This document shows positions 7,322 to 15,340 of a DNA stretch of 33,746 bases, piece by piece. Under the pieces are notes generated by a model. The model had not been told where the DNA came from and made no database searches. It worked only from the letters and a program-made list of their open reading frames with translations. Every line of letters starts with the position of its first letter. Within the stretch, counting starts at the first letter, position 1. Position numbers and translations under genes: made by a program. Source of the DNA: JAILLW01 sp045629045 (lineage in GTDB: Bacteria > Bacillota > Clostridia > Lachnospirales > Lachnospiraceae); assembly GCA_045629045.1 (NCBI GenBank), contig JAZQQM010000050.1:1-33746 (forward strand), in the 5' to 3' direction.

Positions 7322-9841
7322 ATGGGCAATTATACAGAAGAGAAGATGAAGCAAATCCGGCATGAAAAGGAAGAGGCAGCTGCACAGGTTGCTTTGCAGG
7401 CTATGGCTAAAAAGGAAGCCGCTTCAAAGAATAAAGGGAAAAGAATAGTCTGCGTACTGCTTTCAATCCTGATGGTAGCTGAACTTGCAGTTGCTTCATT
7501 GTATAGTCCCGGATGGCTTCGAAAATCAGGGAATGAATCCGCTGAAACGGATTTTTCATCAAAAATGGACTCCAAAATAACTGTTGCTAAAGATACACAA
7601 AGTGGTGAAGTAAGTGAAACATCACCTACCATCACCCTTCTTGGAGTGACTATTAATGCGGACTGCGTTAATTTTGCCGGACAAAATTTGACTGTTAAAG
7701 TTGCTGATATGGGAAGCAACGAGGATGAAGACGGAACCCAATATCATGAGTATGATATTTCATTAGGCGATGAACACGAATATGATGATCCTATTGAACT
7801 TCATTTCCCTTGCGATGATCCTGAAAATACTACTGTAACTCATTATAATTCAGAAACAGATACATGGGACCCGCTTGTAACATTTGAAGATACGACGGGT
7901 AATGGGGTGGTAGCATATACGCATAGTTTTAGCCGTTATAGAATCAATAAATGCAAGGCCGGTGATGTGTTCGTGGTTAGGGATGCCAATACCCCGGATG
8001 CACATTTTGAAATAAGTAGTAATTGTTATAAAACACTGACGCAGACAGCATCTCCGATATTTGAGAAAACAATGCAGGAGTTTTGCTCGGATACTGAGGG
8101 GTATAGGCTTGAATTGCCGGAAAACAATATACCGAATGCGGATGACATGGCAATTGATTCCACTAATACTGCACTTACCTGGTATTCACTTCTTTCACCG
8201 CTGGCAGATGTCGGAATGGGCCTTGTAGAACTTGAAAAGTCCCCGGTGGATGAAATCTTGATGAATCCCAAATTCGCGTCGTACACATCAGATTTTAAGG
8301 TTGACTTATCTAATGCCATGACAGATATTTCCATACTTACTATGGGGCTTCAGGTATGCATGGACTCGTATAAGTATGGCTTTGAATCAGAAACAACAGC
8401 ATTAAATACGTATAAAAATGTATGTACTAACGCCGGTACATTTTATTCATTGTCAACAGGATATTCATCCGCTGCTTTTACATTTGCTTTCCTGGGAGTT
8501 ACCGCCTTTTCCATGAGTCTGGATTATGCTGTGGATTCGGCTAAGGAGGCCCAACTTGAAGCGGTTTCCGATATTTTTAATTCGTATTACAAAAATATAA
8601 AACCATTCAGCAAGAAAGCATGGTATGAGTTATTTAAGAAATACTATTATGAGAAAAACGGTGATGTTGATGAAATAATGCAGGTTGTTGAAAAGAAAAT
8701 AGACGATTATTCCACAGAGTTTTGGGATAAAGCAGGAGATGCTACGGATGAAGATTTCGTTTTTGCTGTAGCGGAGTCCAAGTATAAGAATTTCTATGAT
8801 ATAACCGATGCGCAGAAAGCAGAATTATCCGAACAGTTGAAAATTGATGTAAGACAACGCTTTTCAAAAGAAGTGATGCCTGATATTGAGAAATTTTTGA
8901 TTGAAAAGACGCAGGAGCAGTTAGTTAAGAAATTATATAAGATAGTGGAACCTTTTAACCGTACACTTTATTTTGAAATCAAAGAAAATGTTGATATGAC
9001 ATCTTCCGATACTACGAAGTACTCCGGATGTACACTTGCTTTTGGTAAAGGAGATACGGTAATAAAAAACTCTGAGTGGCTGATTCATTCACCTTCCGGC
9101 GATGAGGCAGACGATCATTGGGCTGAAGAGTTTTCATGTACCGATTATGCCTGGATATGCGCCAATGAACCGGACACCTTGTATGTTTTTGCTTCGGAAA
9201 ATGATATGAATAATGGTGCAGAACCGTTAAAGACGGTCCATTTTGAACTTGAAACGTCTATTGAAAAAGAACGTACAACCAAGATTGACTTATCAGGTTC
9301 ATCAACATATACATGGGTATTGACGGAAGTTGAATCTTTTGGCTTCCCTTACGAAAGTAAATCGTCTGTTACAGCCGATGAGATTGATATGTATTATCTT
9401 TCAGGGGTTACTGTTATGGATGGCCTTGAGTCTCATGTTGAAGACGAAGAAAGTCACATCAGAATCATATGTCCCGGTCAGATTGTCGATTATCCTACCG
9501 GATTTGCATACACATGTATTTTTGATGATGACAGTACGGCACATGTTGCTCGTCATTCCAAAATTGGATACAGAACTGGTGGAGAACTAAAACTGTTTGA
9601 TGAAACTGATACATACGATTATGAAGCAGACGGAAGAATTCATGATGGTTCCAATGTTATCCCTGAGGCATATGAAGGAGGCGTGCTGGATATCTTTATG
9701 ATGGTAACAGTTCAGGGCATACGTTTTAAATATGTGGCTATGCCTGTCGATGTGGCCGGTGACTATAAGTTTAGTTACATTAATAGTGCGGACGGCAATT
9801 TTACCAAATTTGACAAGGTTATAAACGGAGGGGAGAACTAA
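7322..9841 (+). CDS. Large membrane-anchored surface protein, unknown function
   Basis: 839 residues. Residues 1-40 are charged and helix-prone (cytosolic), 42-60 form a membrane anchor, and the remainder is acidic and extracellular in character. Residues about 100-210 show the strand pattern of a ZU5-like beta-sandwich (YDISLGD, PIELHFP, a WDPL turn and HSFSRYRI). A second hydrophobic stretch at 383-399 could be a membrane segment or a buried helix. Residues about 410-560 are helical and lysine/glutamate rich, and the last 280 look like beta domains. I do not recognise a family. The ribosome binding site AGGAGG lies four bases before ATG 7322. Its stop overlaps the next start by one base (TAATG), so the two proteins are translationally coupled and probably act together. 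Confidence 0.6.
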   Translation: MGNYTEEKMKQIRHEKEEAAAQVALQAMAKKEAASKNKGKRIVCVLLSILMVAELAVASLYSPGWLRKSGNESAETDFSSKMDSKITVAKDTQSGEVSETSPTITLLGVTINADCVNFAGQNLTVKVADMGSNEDEDGTQYHEYDISLGDEHEYDDPIELHFPCDDPENTTVTHYNSETDTWDPLVTFEDTTGNGVVAYTHSFSRYRINKCKAGDVFVVRDANTPDAHFEISSNCYKTLTQTASPIFEKTMQEFCSDTEGYRLELPENNIPNADDMAIDSTNTALTWYSLLSPLADVGMGLVELEKSPVDEILMNPKFASYTSDFKVDLSNAMTDISILTMGLQVCMDSYKYGFESETTALNTYKNVCTNAGTFYSLSTGYSSAAFTFAFLGVTAFSMSLDYAVDSAKEAQLEAVSDIFNSYYKNIKPFSKKAWYELFKKYYYEKNGDVDEIMQVVEKKIDDYSTEFWDKAGDATDEDFVFAVAESKYKNFYDITDAQKAELSEQLKIDVRQRFSKEVMPDIEKFLIEKTQEQLVKKLYKIVEPFNRTLYFEIKENVDMTSSDTTKYSGCTLAFGKGDTVIKNSEWLIHSPSGDEADDHWAEEFSCTDYAWICANEPDTLYVFASENDMNNGAEPLKTVHFELETSIEKERTTKIDLSGSSTYTWVLTEVESFGFPYESKSSVTADEIDMYYLSGVTVMDGLESHVEDEESHIRIICPGQIVDYPTGFAYTCIFDDDSTAHVARHSKIGYRTGGELKLFDETDTYDYEADGRIHDGSNVIPEAYEGGVLDIFMMVTVQGIRFKYVAMPVDVAGDYKFSYINSADGNFTKFDKVINGGEN

Positions 9842-10548
9842 TGAAAAAACTGAGTATATTCATTATTTTACTTACTGTTATTGACGCTCTCCTTCTGGTT
9901 GTGATTCTAAAATCCTGGCCCGGGGAAACCGACGTTGAAGAAATAGAGCAGAAAGTGGTTGAAGCTTCGGCCGAGCAAAACGAGTCTTTCAAAGAGAGTT
10001 TGGAAGAAACCGACAAATACGATGTTGAAAATGCAGAGAATGTCGAAAATGCAGGGGATGTCGAAGAAACCGCTTTCAAAGAAATCTTCGGTCCTGACTT
10101 AGCGACGACAGAAAGACCGCGATTATCTGACTTTATGTGGTATTTTGATGGCGTTTACTATAATGGAATACCTGAAGATGTTACTTATGTCTATGACTTT
10201 GAACAACTGGTGGGGGATTGGAAAGGATTTATATTCTTAGATCCGGAGAGAAAGTTTAATTCCTATGCTTTTCAGTTTTTGAATGTTAAGATTGATATAG
10301 ATGCCCAACGTGCTTACGTAGTATTTGATATGTACCAATATTGTCCCGAAAACAGTGAAATAATTGATATGAATAGCGAGAAACAGGAATACAGTGGTAA
10401 TTATGAAAATGGTTCACTGTTTGCTTCGGGAATAGGAAATGTTCACATTGACACCTTTTATTATGGAAAGGATAACAGACAGTATGCCGTAGGGTATCTT
10501 GATACTCCCGATGGCACACCTGCATATTTGGCACTGGTACGACCTTAG
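9841..10548 (+). CDS. Membrane-anchored protein, partner of the upstream surface protein
   Basis: 235 residues: a basic start, a membrane segment at about 5-24, then an acidic linker at 32-80 containing a short repeat (VENAENVENAG), and a C-terminal domain of about 130 residues rich in aromatic residues and beta strands (FDGVYYNG, VGDWKGF, SLFASGIGNVHI). That C-terminal pattern resembles small lipocalin-like or META-like calycin domains, but this is only an impression. The start ATG 9841 overlaps the upstream stop and has GGAGGGGAG before it. No signal peptidase II box is present, so it is an anchored protein rather than a lipoprotein. Function unknown. Confidence 0.6.
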   Translation: MKKLSIFIILLTVIDALLLVVILKSWPGETDVEEIEQKVVEASAEQNESFKESLEETDKYDVENAENVENAGDVEETAFKEIFGPDLATTERPRLSDFMWYFDGVYYNGIPEDVTYVYDFEQLVGDWKGFIFLDPERKFNSYAFQFLNVKIDIDAQRAYVVFDMYQYCPENSEIIDMNSEKQEYSGNYENGSLFASGIGNVHIDTFYYGKDNRQYAVGYLDTPDGTPAYLALVRP

Positions 10549-10567
10549 GGCTTTAATACCTGCGCAG

Positions 10568-10606
10568 GGTTGAAACGTTTTTGTCTCTTCGCGTGTGAGG
10601 CTTCAC
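10568..10606 (+). repeat. Possible remnant of an IS200/IS605 right end
   Basis: Two short blocks, GGTTGAAACGT (10568-10578) and CGTGTGAGGCTTCAC (10592-10606), match in the same order two parts of the IS200/IS605-type end at 33607-33697 (read on its minus strand), with the material between them missing. The second block is identical over 15 bases. It lies in the gap between two genes of the accessory block. A 15-base match alone could be chance in a window this size; the collinear second block makes it more credible. Confidence 0.35.
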
Positions 10607-10647
10607 TACTTTGAAACTAAGATGGATTTTGGTTTGGAGAATTATTT

Positions 10648-11031
10648 ATGTCGGATAGCTTCTTTTTGATTTTTGGAATAGTTGTCAGTCTTTTAGGGTT
10701 ACTTCTGATAGTGATTCATATACGTGACGTTGCAAAATGTCGGGAAACTATTACAGCGGTCATCAGTAATCTTAAAGTTGATAAGGTCCGGATTCGAGGG
10801 TCGAATGTATCGTCATATTGTCCGGAATTCACTTATACGGTAGACGGACAAACATATAACGGGTTTGCGACCTTTACCACGTACAAAAAGGATAAATATA
10901 AGGTCGGTGATGGATTGGAGATATGCTATAATGCCAAGGATCCCAAGCATTATCGCATGAAAGGCAGATGTAAATCTTTATTGTTTGGACTTATATTTGC
11001 AGCAATCGGACTGCTTTTTGTGTTTATCTGA
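10648..11031 (+). CDS. DUF3592 family membrane protein
   Basis: 127 residues with one membrane segment at each end (about 5-24 and 109-126) and a central soluble domain of about 80 residues carrying YCPEFTYTVDGQTYNG, a later GDGLEICYN and YNAKDP, which are the hallmarks of the DUF3592 fold. The function of this family is unknown; members are often found near secretion or surface-protein genes. The ribosome binding site TGGAG lies eight bases before ATG 10648. The gene is separated from the preceding surface-protein pair by 99 bases that contain a possible transposon scar, so it may or may not share their transcript. Confidence 0.75.
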   Translation: MSDSFFLIFGIVVSLLGLLLIVIHIRDVAKCRETITAVISNLKVDKVRIRGSNVSSYCPEFTYTVDGQTYNGFATFTTYKKDKYKVGDGLEICYNAKDPKHYRMKGRCKSLLFGLIFAAIGLLFVFI

Positions 11032-11042
11032 AAAAAGCCTTC

Positions 11043-11130
11043 AATACAATTTCTTCAGCATATGAATTTGATTAGCCATTTTTTAGAGTCTCGTATAAAG
11101 CAATATAAACACAAAAGATATGGCGCAAGC
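11043..11130 (+). repeat. Diverged direct repeat, copy B (partner at 6825-6942)
   Basis: Shares AATACAATTTCTTCAGC at its start, then TAGCCATTT and a CGTAT block with copy A, and weaker similarity to about 11130. It ends 26 bases upstream of the small exported peptide gene, so in this copy the repeat covers the promoter region of that gene. Confidence 0.5.
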
Positions 11131-11156
11131 CAATTCAAGTACTGGAGGTGATAATT

Positions 11157-11315
11157 ATGAAGAGAACAGTCATGAACATAACAAATAAGATAAAGAAAGC
11201 AGTAGCTACATTAATAGTATTTTCAACATTTTCAGCAATGACCATTCCAATTAACGCTTTTGCTTCTGAGGCACCAAGTAATCAACCTTTATCATTAGAA
11301 GGCCCTGGCATATGA
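11157..11315 (+). CDS. Small exported peptide (52 residues, Sec signal plus about 16-residue mature part)
   Basis: Starts at ATG 11157 behind a strong GGAGGTG six bases upstream. The first 36 residues form a clear Sec signal peptide: a long basic start with the lysine run NKIKKA, a hydrophobic core around VATLIVFSTFSAMTIP, and an AFA cleavage site. What would remain is SEAPSNQPLSLEGPGI. The stop at 11313 lies inside a strong terminator whose left arm encodes the last residues, so nothing further was ever translated in this arrangement. It could be a secreted signalling peptide, or the leftover 5' end of a secreted protein gene that a deletion joined to a terminator. The canonical ribosome binding site and intact signal favour expression. 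I recognise no family. Confidence 0.6.
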   Translation: MKRTVMNITNKIKKAVATLIVFSTFSAMTIPINAFASEAPSNQPLSLEGPGI

Positions 11316-11331
11316 TATGCCAGGGCTTTTT
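11302..11331 (+). terminator. Intrinsic terminator overlapping the 3' end of the exported-peptide gene
   Basis: GCCCTGGCAT pairs with ATGCCAGGGC around a five-base loop (11302-11326), followed by TTTTT at 11327-11331. The stop codon of the peptide gene (11313-11315) lies in the loop region. Confidence 0.88.
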
Positions 11332-11412
11332 GATTATATGGGACGCGAATCCACTTTGCATTTTTACGTCATTGAAGACACTCTCATCCACATTTTAATC
11401 TTTGAAGCGATA

Positions 11413-12108
11413 TTATTCCGAATAAGAAGACCAATTACTATTATAATTTTGCCCTTTCTTAAAATATTCCAATGTCAAATTAAGATTATCAAATATCTTA
11501 TATGATAATTGTTTCATTTCATCATCTGCAGGAATAAGATCGGGCACCATAACAGGTTTCATGCCTGCACGATATGCAGAACGTATTCCGTTAAAGGAAT
11601 CCTCTATTGCAATGGCTCTTGAAGGTTCAACCTCAAGGTTCTTACAGGCAAGCAGGTAAATATCCGGTTCCGGCTTGCTTACCTTTAGCATATCGCCACA
11701 GGTTATGTTATCAAAATATTTGATAAGTCCGGCGTCTGTCAGCTGTTGATGAACCGTAGCATTTCTTGTGGAAGAAGCAAGTCCCACCTTGTATCCTGCT
11801 TCCTTAAGGTACGAAAGGATTTCTCTTGCACCGGTAAGGACAGGAAGGCGTCCGTCATCATACTTTTCATGGAACATTCGAGAAGCTTCCTTTTGGAAGA
11901 AATCAACATCAAAATCTTCCCCGTAAGCATTTTTTAATATTTCCCTGGTCTTAACAACCGTCGTACCTATACACTTTATAAATACATTCTCCATGTCCTT
12001 AAGATTATATCTTTTGGCCAGTTCCAGCCACACATTAAGGCATCCCCGCTCCGAGTCAAAAATGACTCCATCCATGTCAAAAACCACTGCATCTATATCT
12101 TTAATCAC
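11413..12108 (-). CDS. HAD-superfamily phosphatase / beta-phosphoglucomutase-like
   Basis: 231 residues with all HAD motifs: DMDGVIFDSE at 11-20 (nucleophile Asp11, acid/base Asp13), SST after GYKVGLA (motif II), KPEPDIYL (motif III lysine) and IEDSFNGI (motif IV). The helical cap between motifs I and II makes this a subfamily IA member of the beta-phosphoglucomutase / phosphoglycolate phosphatase group. The substrate cannot be told; sugar phosphates are usual. The start is a GTG at 12108 with AGGAG seven bases upstream. It is a single gene on the minus strand, with a MITE-like element directly upstream, which must lie between it and any distant promoter. Confidence 0.85.
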   Translation of the reverse strand: MIKDIDAVVFDMDGVIFDSERGCLNVWLELAKRYNLKDMENVFIKCIGTTVVKTREILKNAYGEDFDVDFFQKEASRMFHEKYDDGRLPVLTGAREILSYLKEAGYKVGLASSTRNATVHQQLTDAGLIKYFDNITCGDMLKVSKPEPDIYLLACKNLEVEPSRAIAIEDSFNGIRSAYRAGMKPVMVPDLIPADDEMKQLSYKIFDNLNLTLEYFKKGQNYNSNWSSYSE

Positions 12109-12123
12109 TTCTCTTCTCCTTTT

Positions 12124-12466
12124 ATGTGACAGTAGGGACGGTTCTTCTTGTCACATTTTTATGATAAAAATATGTGACGTGCAATATTATCAGTATTCGA
12201 GGCGCTTTCGCTCCGTTAGTCTTGCGTACGTTACTAGACTCGAAAGAACCTCGTCAAGTAACGCGTAGACTAAGGCTCTTATGCTGATAATATTGCGCGT
12301 TCATAGTTTTTGTCACATAAAATACGACAATAAGTGGTGAATATGATTATTCCGTTATTTTTATTTAGAAATACCAGAGAACGTACTTAAAAATAGCGGA
12401 ATAATCATATTTCCACGATATATCAAGGCCAAAATGTGACAAAAAGAACCGTCCCTACTGTCACAT
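12124..12466. mobile_element. MITE-like element, 343 bp, 33-bp inverted ends and nested hairpins
   Basis: The ends 12124-12156 and 12434-12466 are inverted copies over 33 bases with one mismatch; each contains TGTGACAG and GGGACGGTTCTT and is itself partly self-complementary (TGTGACA/TGTCACA). Inside lie two further inverted repeats: 12178-12193 with 12284-12299 (one mismatch), and 12340-12363 with 12388-12411 (one mismatch). A smaller TGTGAC/GTCACA pair (12173-12178 and 12312-12317) encloses the first. There is no coding frame. From memory, GTGACA...GGGACGGTTCTT ends recur in Firmicutes and are associated with REP-type tyrosine transposases, so this may be a non-autonomous element moved in trans. 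It fills the 442-base gap 12109-12550. Confidence 0.75.
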
Positions 12467-12550
12467 TTAACATTCTACCATATAATTTGAATAATCTGTC
12501 CGAAAATGTTATCATTCATTATACCTTATAGGTGAAGGAGGAATTTATTT

Positions 12551-13090
12551 ATGAAAAAAGCATATAGATTAATTGCGCTTGCTACAGCCGCAGTTTGTGC
12601 CTTGAGCATATGTGCATGCAGCAACGCAGCAAACGATACAACGGTCACCAACACTACCGAAGAGCCTCAGACAGGAATGGCTAATCCCATGGTAGAGATT
12701 ACCGATTCACAGGAATTCACGGATAAGCTTGGTATAACAATTAATCCACAGGAATTGTCATCAAACGCCAAGTTATTCATAATAAGCGACTCGATAGCTC
12801 ATGTGGCCTTCAATATCGAAGGTGTGGACGGCGAAAACGTAGACGTAATACTTCGTGCATCAAAGGATGACGGTGACATTACAGGATATTACGGACAGAA
12901 TATGACCGAAGAAACAATGGAATACGAAGGTTTATCAATTGTAAACAAGTATGATGAAGAAGAAAACACTTCCATCTACCTGTTCTCAAAAGACGATATT
13001 AACTACAGCCTTATGATTCAGGGCGAAATATCTCAGATGCTTACGGGAGAATTGCTTGATACAACACTTATTGCATGTGGATTAATGTAA
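12551..13090 (+). CDS. Putative lipoprotein, unknown function
   Basis: 179 residues. A basic start and hydrophobic core lead to a lipobox-like LSICAC, with the acylated cysteine about residue 23, then a Thr/Asn-rich linker and a compact domain of about 130 residues with repeated acidic beta-hairpins. The domain ends in a hydrophobic strand (TTLIACGLM). It resembles small surface lipoproteins of Clostridia; I recognise no named domain. A strong ribosome binding site (GAAGGAGG) lies upstream of ATG 12551. It is transcribed alone, with a MITE-like element upstream and a bidirectional terminator downstream. Confidence 0.7.
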   Translation: MKKAYRLIALATAAVCALSICACSNAANDTTVTNTTEEPQTGMANPMVEITDSQEFTDKLGITINPQELSSNAKLFIISDSIAHVAFNIEGVDGENVDVILRASKDDGDITGYYGQNMTEETMEYEGLSIVNKYDEEENTSIYLFSKDDINYSLMIQGEISQMLTGELLDTTLIACGLM

Positions 13091-13123
13091 TCCGTTTAAA
13101 TCTTAGCTTAACAGTAAATAAAA

Positions 13124-13148
13124 AGGCCGGGGAAATATTCCTCGGCCT
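13124..13148. terminator. Bidirectional intrinsic terminator
   Basis: AGGCCGGGGAA pairs with TTCCTCGGCCT (one G-T pair) around a short loop. On the minus strand the stem is followed by TTTTTATTT; on the plus strand by a weaker GCTTTATT. It separates the lipoprotein gene (plus) from the converging small-protein gene (minus). Confidence 0.8.
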
Positions 13149-13171
13149 GCTTTATTATAAATATAAATTAA

Positions 13172-13306
13172 TCAATCTTCAGTTTCGTCATCAACAACAG
13201 AAGCAATAGTCGAAGCAACTGTACCCACTACCGAAACAACAACACCGATAATAACTACCAATAATCCCCCTGCCAACAGGAAGAAGCCTGCAGCTGCACT
13301 ACTCAT
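13172..13306 (-). CDS. Small hydrophobic membrane protein (44 residues)
   Basis: ATG at 13306 with GGAGG seven bases upstream and an extended -10 promoter further up. The protein opens MSSAAAGFFLLAGGLL, continues as one long hydrophobic segment rich in Val, Gly and Ala (about residues 5-38), and ends in the acidic tail DDETED. Promoter, ribosome binding site and a terminator 24 bases after the stop make a complete stand-alone transcription unit, so I consider it a real gene. It could be a small regulatory subunit of a membrane complex, an immunity or toxin-like peptide, or a structural small protein; nothing in the sequence decides. The large ion-pump operon ends 149 bases upstream on the same strand. 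Confidence 0.65.
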   Translation of the reverse strand: MSSAAAGFFLLAGGLLVVIIGVVVSVVGTVASTIASVVDDETED

Positions 13307-13379
13307 AACAAACCTCCGATTACACTATAAAATACATCTTAAATAATACAACGCGCATTTGTTTTCACGAATCATATAG

Positions 13380-13390
13380 ATTATACCACT
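13380..13390 (-). promoter_or_regulatory. Extended -10 promoter of the 44-residue protein
   Basis: On the minus strand TATAAT (13385-13380) is preceded by TGG, an extended -10. A -35 with 17-base spacing is poor (GTGCAA). It is 74 bases upstream of the start codon. Confidence 0.45.
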
Positions 13391-13455
13391 CATGAGTCCA
13401 TTTTGCACGTCATTTAATCAATCCTGCGAATGAATTGCTCAATTAACTAATAATT

Positions 13456-15339
13456 TTATGCCAGAAAAATATAGTAAATAAGAACATATCCCAACATAAA
13501 CAGCAATCCTATGGAAGCAAGTGCCAGTCCGAAGGATAAGGAACGGGATATAATGTTTCTGTTTTCGGCATATTTCATATACCAGCGGGATAATCTGTGC
13601 TCATAACTTCTAAGAGGTTCTCTGTCAGAGCCCGTTAAATCTCTGTGGATTGCATCCAATCCGTCACCGAAGAAATGGGTAACGGCATTTCCCTCAACAT
13701 TCTCACGTGGAATATCCCTGTCGGAATACAGCGTCTTACGAAGAAGAATAATGATTCCGTCAATAAAGCCGTCGCATATTCTGCTAAAGAACGTACCTAT
13801 TGCAGGCAGAATAACCAGAAGAAGCGGTCTGTATACGGAATTTTCGAGATCAAGTTTTGACGGCCATCTGTCAACATACTCCGACGTACCCTTAAAAGAT
13901 ATACGTTCTTTGGCGCTGCCGCCTTTCATTAACAGCAGTCTTATAACGAAGAAGTACAACAGTACTCCGATAATAATCGAAATAAGGCCACCCTTTAAAT
14001 TTTCCAAATTAAAATAGTTAACAGCTGTATGTGCATCCGGGCTCACATTAAGGAACGTGCCGCCCAAGTCAGCTATTTTATCCATAGTGGCGTAAGGGAA
14101 AACACCTAATACAGGCAATATAACGGCGCTCAAAAGCAATGCCGTAAATGAAGCCTTACCGATATATTTGCGGCCAGTATGAGGATTAAGAGTCTTCATT
14201 TCGTCATATTCTTTTTGAATCTCGGCAGAAGTGTTCTTTTCTACAAATACCGCAACGAAAAGCTTAATCATATATGCCAGAGTACATCCGCCGGAAATAA
14301 GGAATATCCACTCAACCGCAGGTGTGTATGCACCCAATATTCCACTGCCTTCCAGGATTCCTTCATGAAGAAGCGTCTTCGAAATATATCCGTTAAAGAG
14401 TGGAATACCACCGATTCCCAAAGCACCTATTCCAAACACGATTTTAAGGAACGTCTTATTACGTCCAAAGCCTCTTATTTCATTCAAATCAAGCTTATGA
14501 ATGTTAAAGTATACAACACCTGCTGCCATAAACAATACAAGCTTGATAAGAGAATGATTAACCATATGAAGGAATGTTCCGCGCATAGCAAGGGCACCTT
14601 CGCTTCCCAGCATAGTTCCCATTCCGACGCCGATCATAATAAATCCGATTTGAGACATGGATGAACATGCGAGTGTACGCTTAAGGTCGATACTAAACAG
14701 TGCAAGTACCGCACCCAAGACCATCGTAACAAGGCCAAAGATAAGCATTGCCCTGCCCCATTCAAATTCACCCAGCATCATCTGAAAACTAAGAATCAGA
14801 ATTCCGTAAACACCGGATTTCGTTAATATACCCGAAAGTAATGCAGAAGCCGGTGCCGGTGCAACCGGATGAGCCTTTGGAAGCCATATGTGCAAAGGAT
14901 ATACACCTGCTTTTGCGGCAAAGCCCACGAAAATGAGAGAGCATGTAAGATACTTATCATATCCGCCGTCATACAGCATAAATAAGCCAAGCAGCATTAC
15001 AAGACCGCCGATTACCGCTACCGCAAGATAAGTAATTGCCGCACGAAGTGAACCCGGCTTTTCATCCTGAGCCACCCATACATATGAAGTAAACGACATT
15101 ATTTCAAAGAATATAAATGTCGTAAATAAATCTGCCGATAAGAACACGCCTACAAGCGCCAGGAAAGTAATTCCAAAGAAGACATAGTAACGTGCCTTAT
15201 TTTTGTATGACTTAAAGTATTCAGGAGAAAACAGAGCCGTCATTGCCCACATAAAGGTAGCTATGATTACATACACTGTTCTGAATCCGTCAATTGTAAA
15301 ATGTATTCCGTTTCCGCATATCAAATTCATAATATTCAT
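13456..15339 (-). CDS. Mrp/complex I-type antiporter-like subunit, fourth in operon (long form)
   Basis: 627 residues from ATG 15339 (GGGGTG seven bases upstream; an ATG at 15363 would add eight residues inside the upstream gene). ProtonAntipo_M fold: Glu79 in FFEIMSF (TM5 type), Lys143 in AAKAGVYPLHIWLPKAHP (TM7 type) and Lys174 in LTKSGVYG are all kept, so proton transfer looks possible. Compared with its three neighbours it lacks about 60 N-terminal residues (one or two helices) and has a shorter Glu-to-Lys segment, but has an extra C-terminal region of about 230 residues with three or more membrane segments and a basic, aromatic loop (SYEHRLSRWYMKYAENR). That tail is like the far end of NuoL/hydrogenase-4 type subunits. 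It is the last gene of the operon; no clear terminator follows directly. Confidence 0.85.
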   Translation of the reverse strand: MNIMNLICGNGIHFTIDGFRTVYVIIATFMWAMTALFSPEYFKSYKNKARYYVFFGITFLALVGVFLSADLFTTFIFFEIMSFTSYVWVAQDEKPGSLRAAITYLAVAVIGGLVMLLGLFMLYDGGYDKYLTCSLIFVGFAAKAGVYPLHIWLPKAHPVAPAPASALLSGILTKSGVYGILILSFQMMLGEFEWGRAMLIFGLVTMVLGAVLALFSIDLKRTLACSSMSQIGFIMIGVGMGTMLGSEGALAMRGTFLHMVNHSLIKLVLFMAAGVVYFNIHKLDLNEIRGFGRNKTFLKIVFGIGALGIGGIPLFNGYISKTLLHEGILEGSGILGAYTPAVEWIFLISGGCTLAYMIKLFVAVFVEKNTSAEIQKEYDEMKTLNPHTGRKYIGKASFTALLLSAVILPVLGVFPYATMDKIADLGGTFLNVSPDAHTAVNYFNLENLKGGLISIIIGVLLYFFVIRLLLMKGGSAKERISFKGTSEYVDRWPSKLDLENSVYRPLLLVILPAIGTFFSRICDGFIDGIIILLRKTLYSDRDIPRENVEGNAVTHFFGDGLDAIHRDLTGSDREPLRSYEHRLSRWYMKYAENRNIISRSLSFGLALASIGLLFMLGYVLIYYIFLA

Positions 15340-15340
15340 C

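Noticed and set aside
14179..14664. A 161-codon frame on the plus strand within the antiporter gene
   Set aside because: Antisense shadow of a gene with clear conserved motifs; low-complexity composition and no ribosome binding site.
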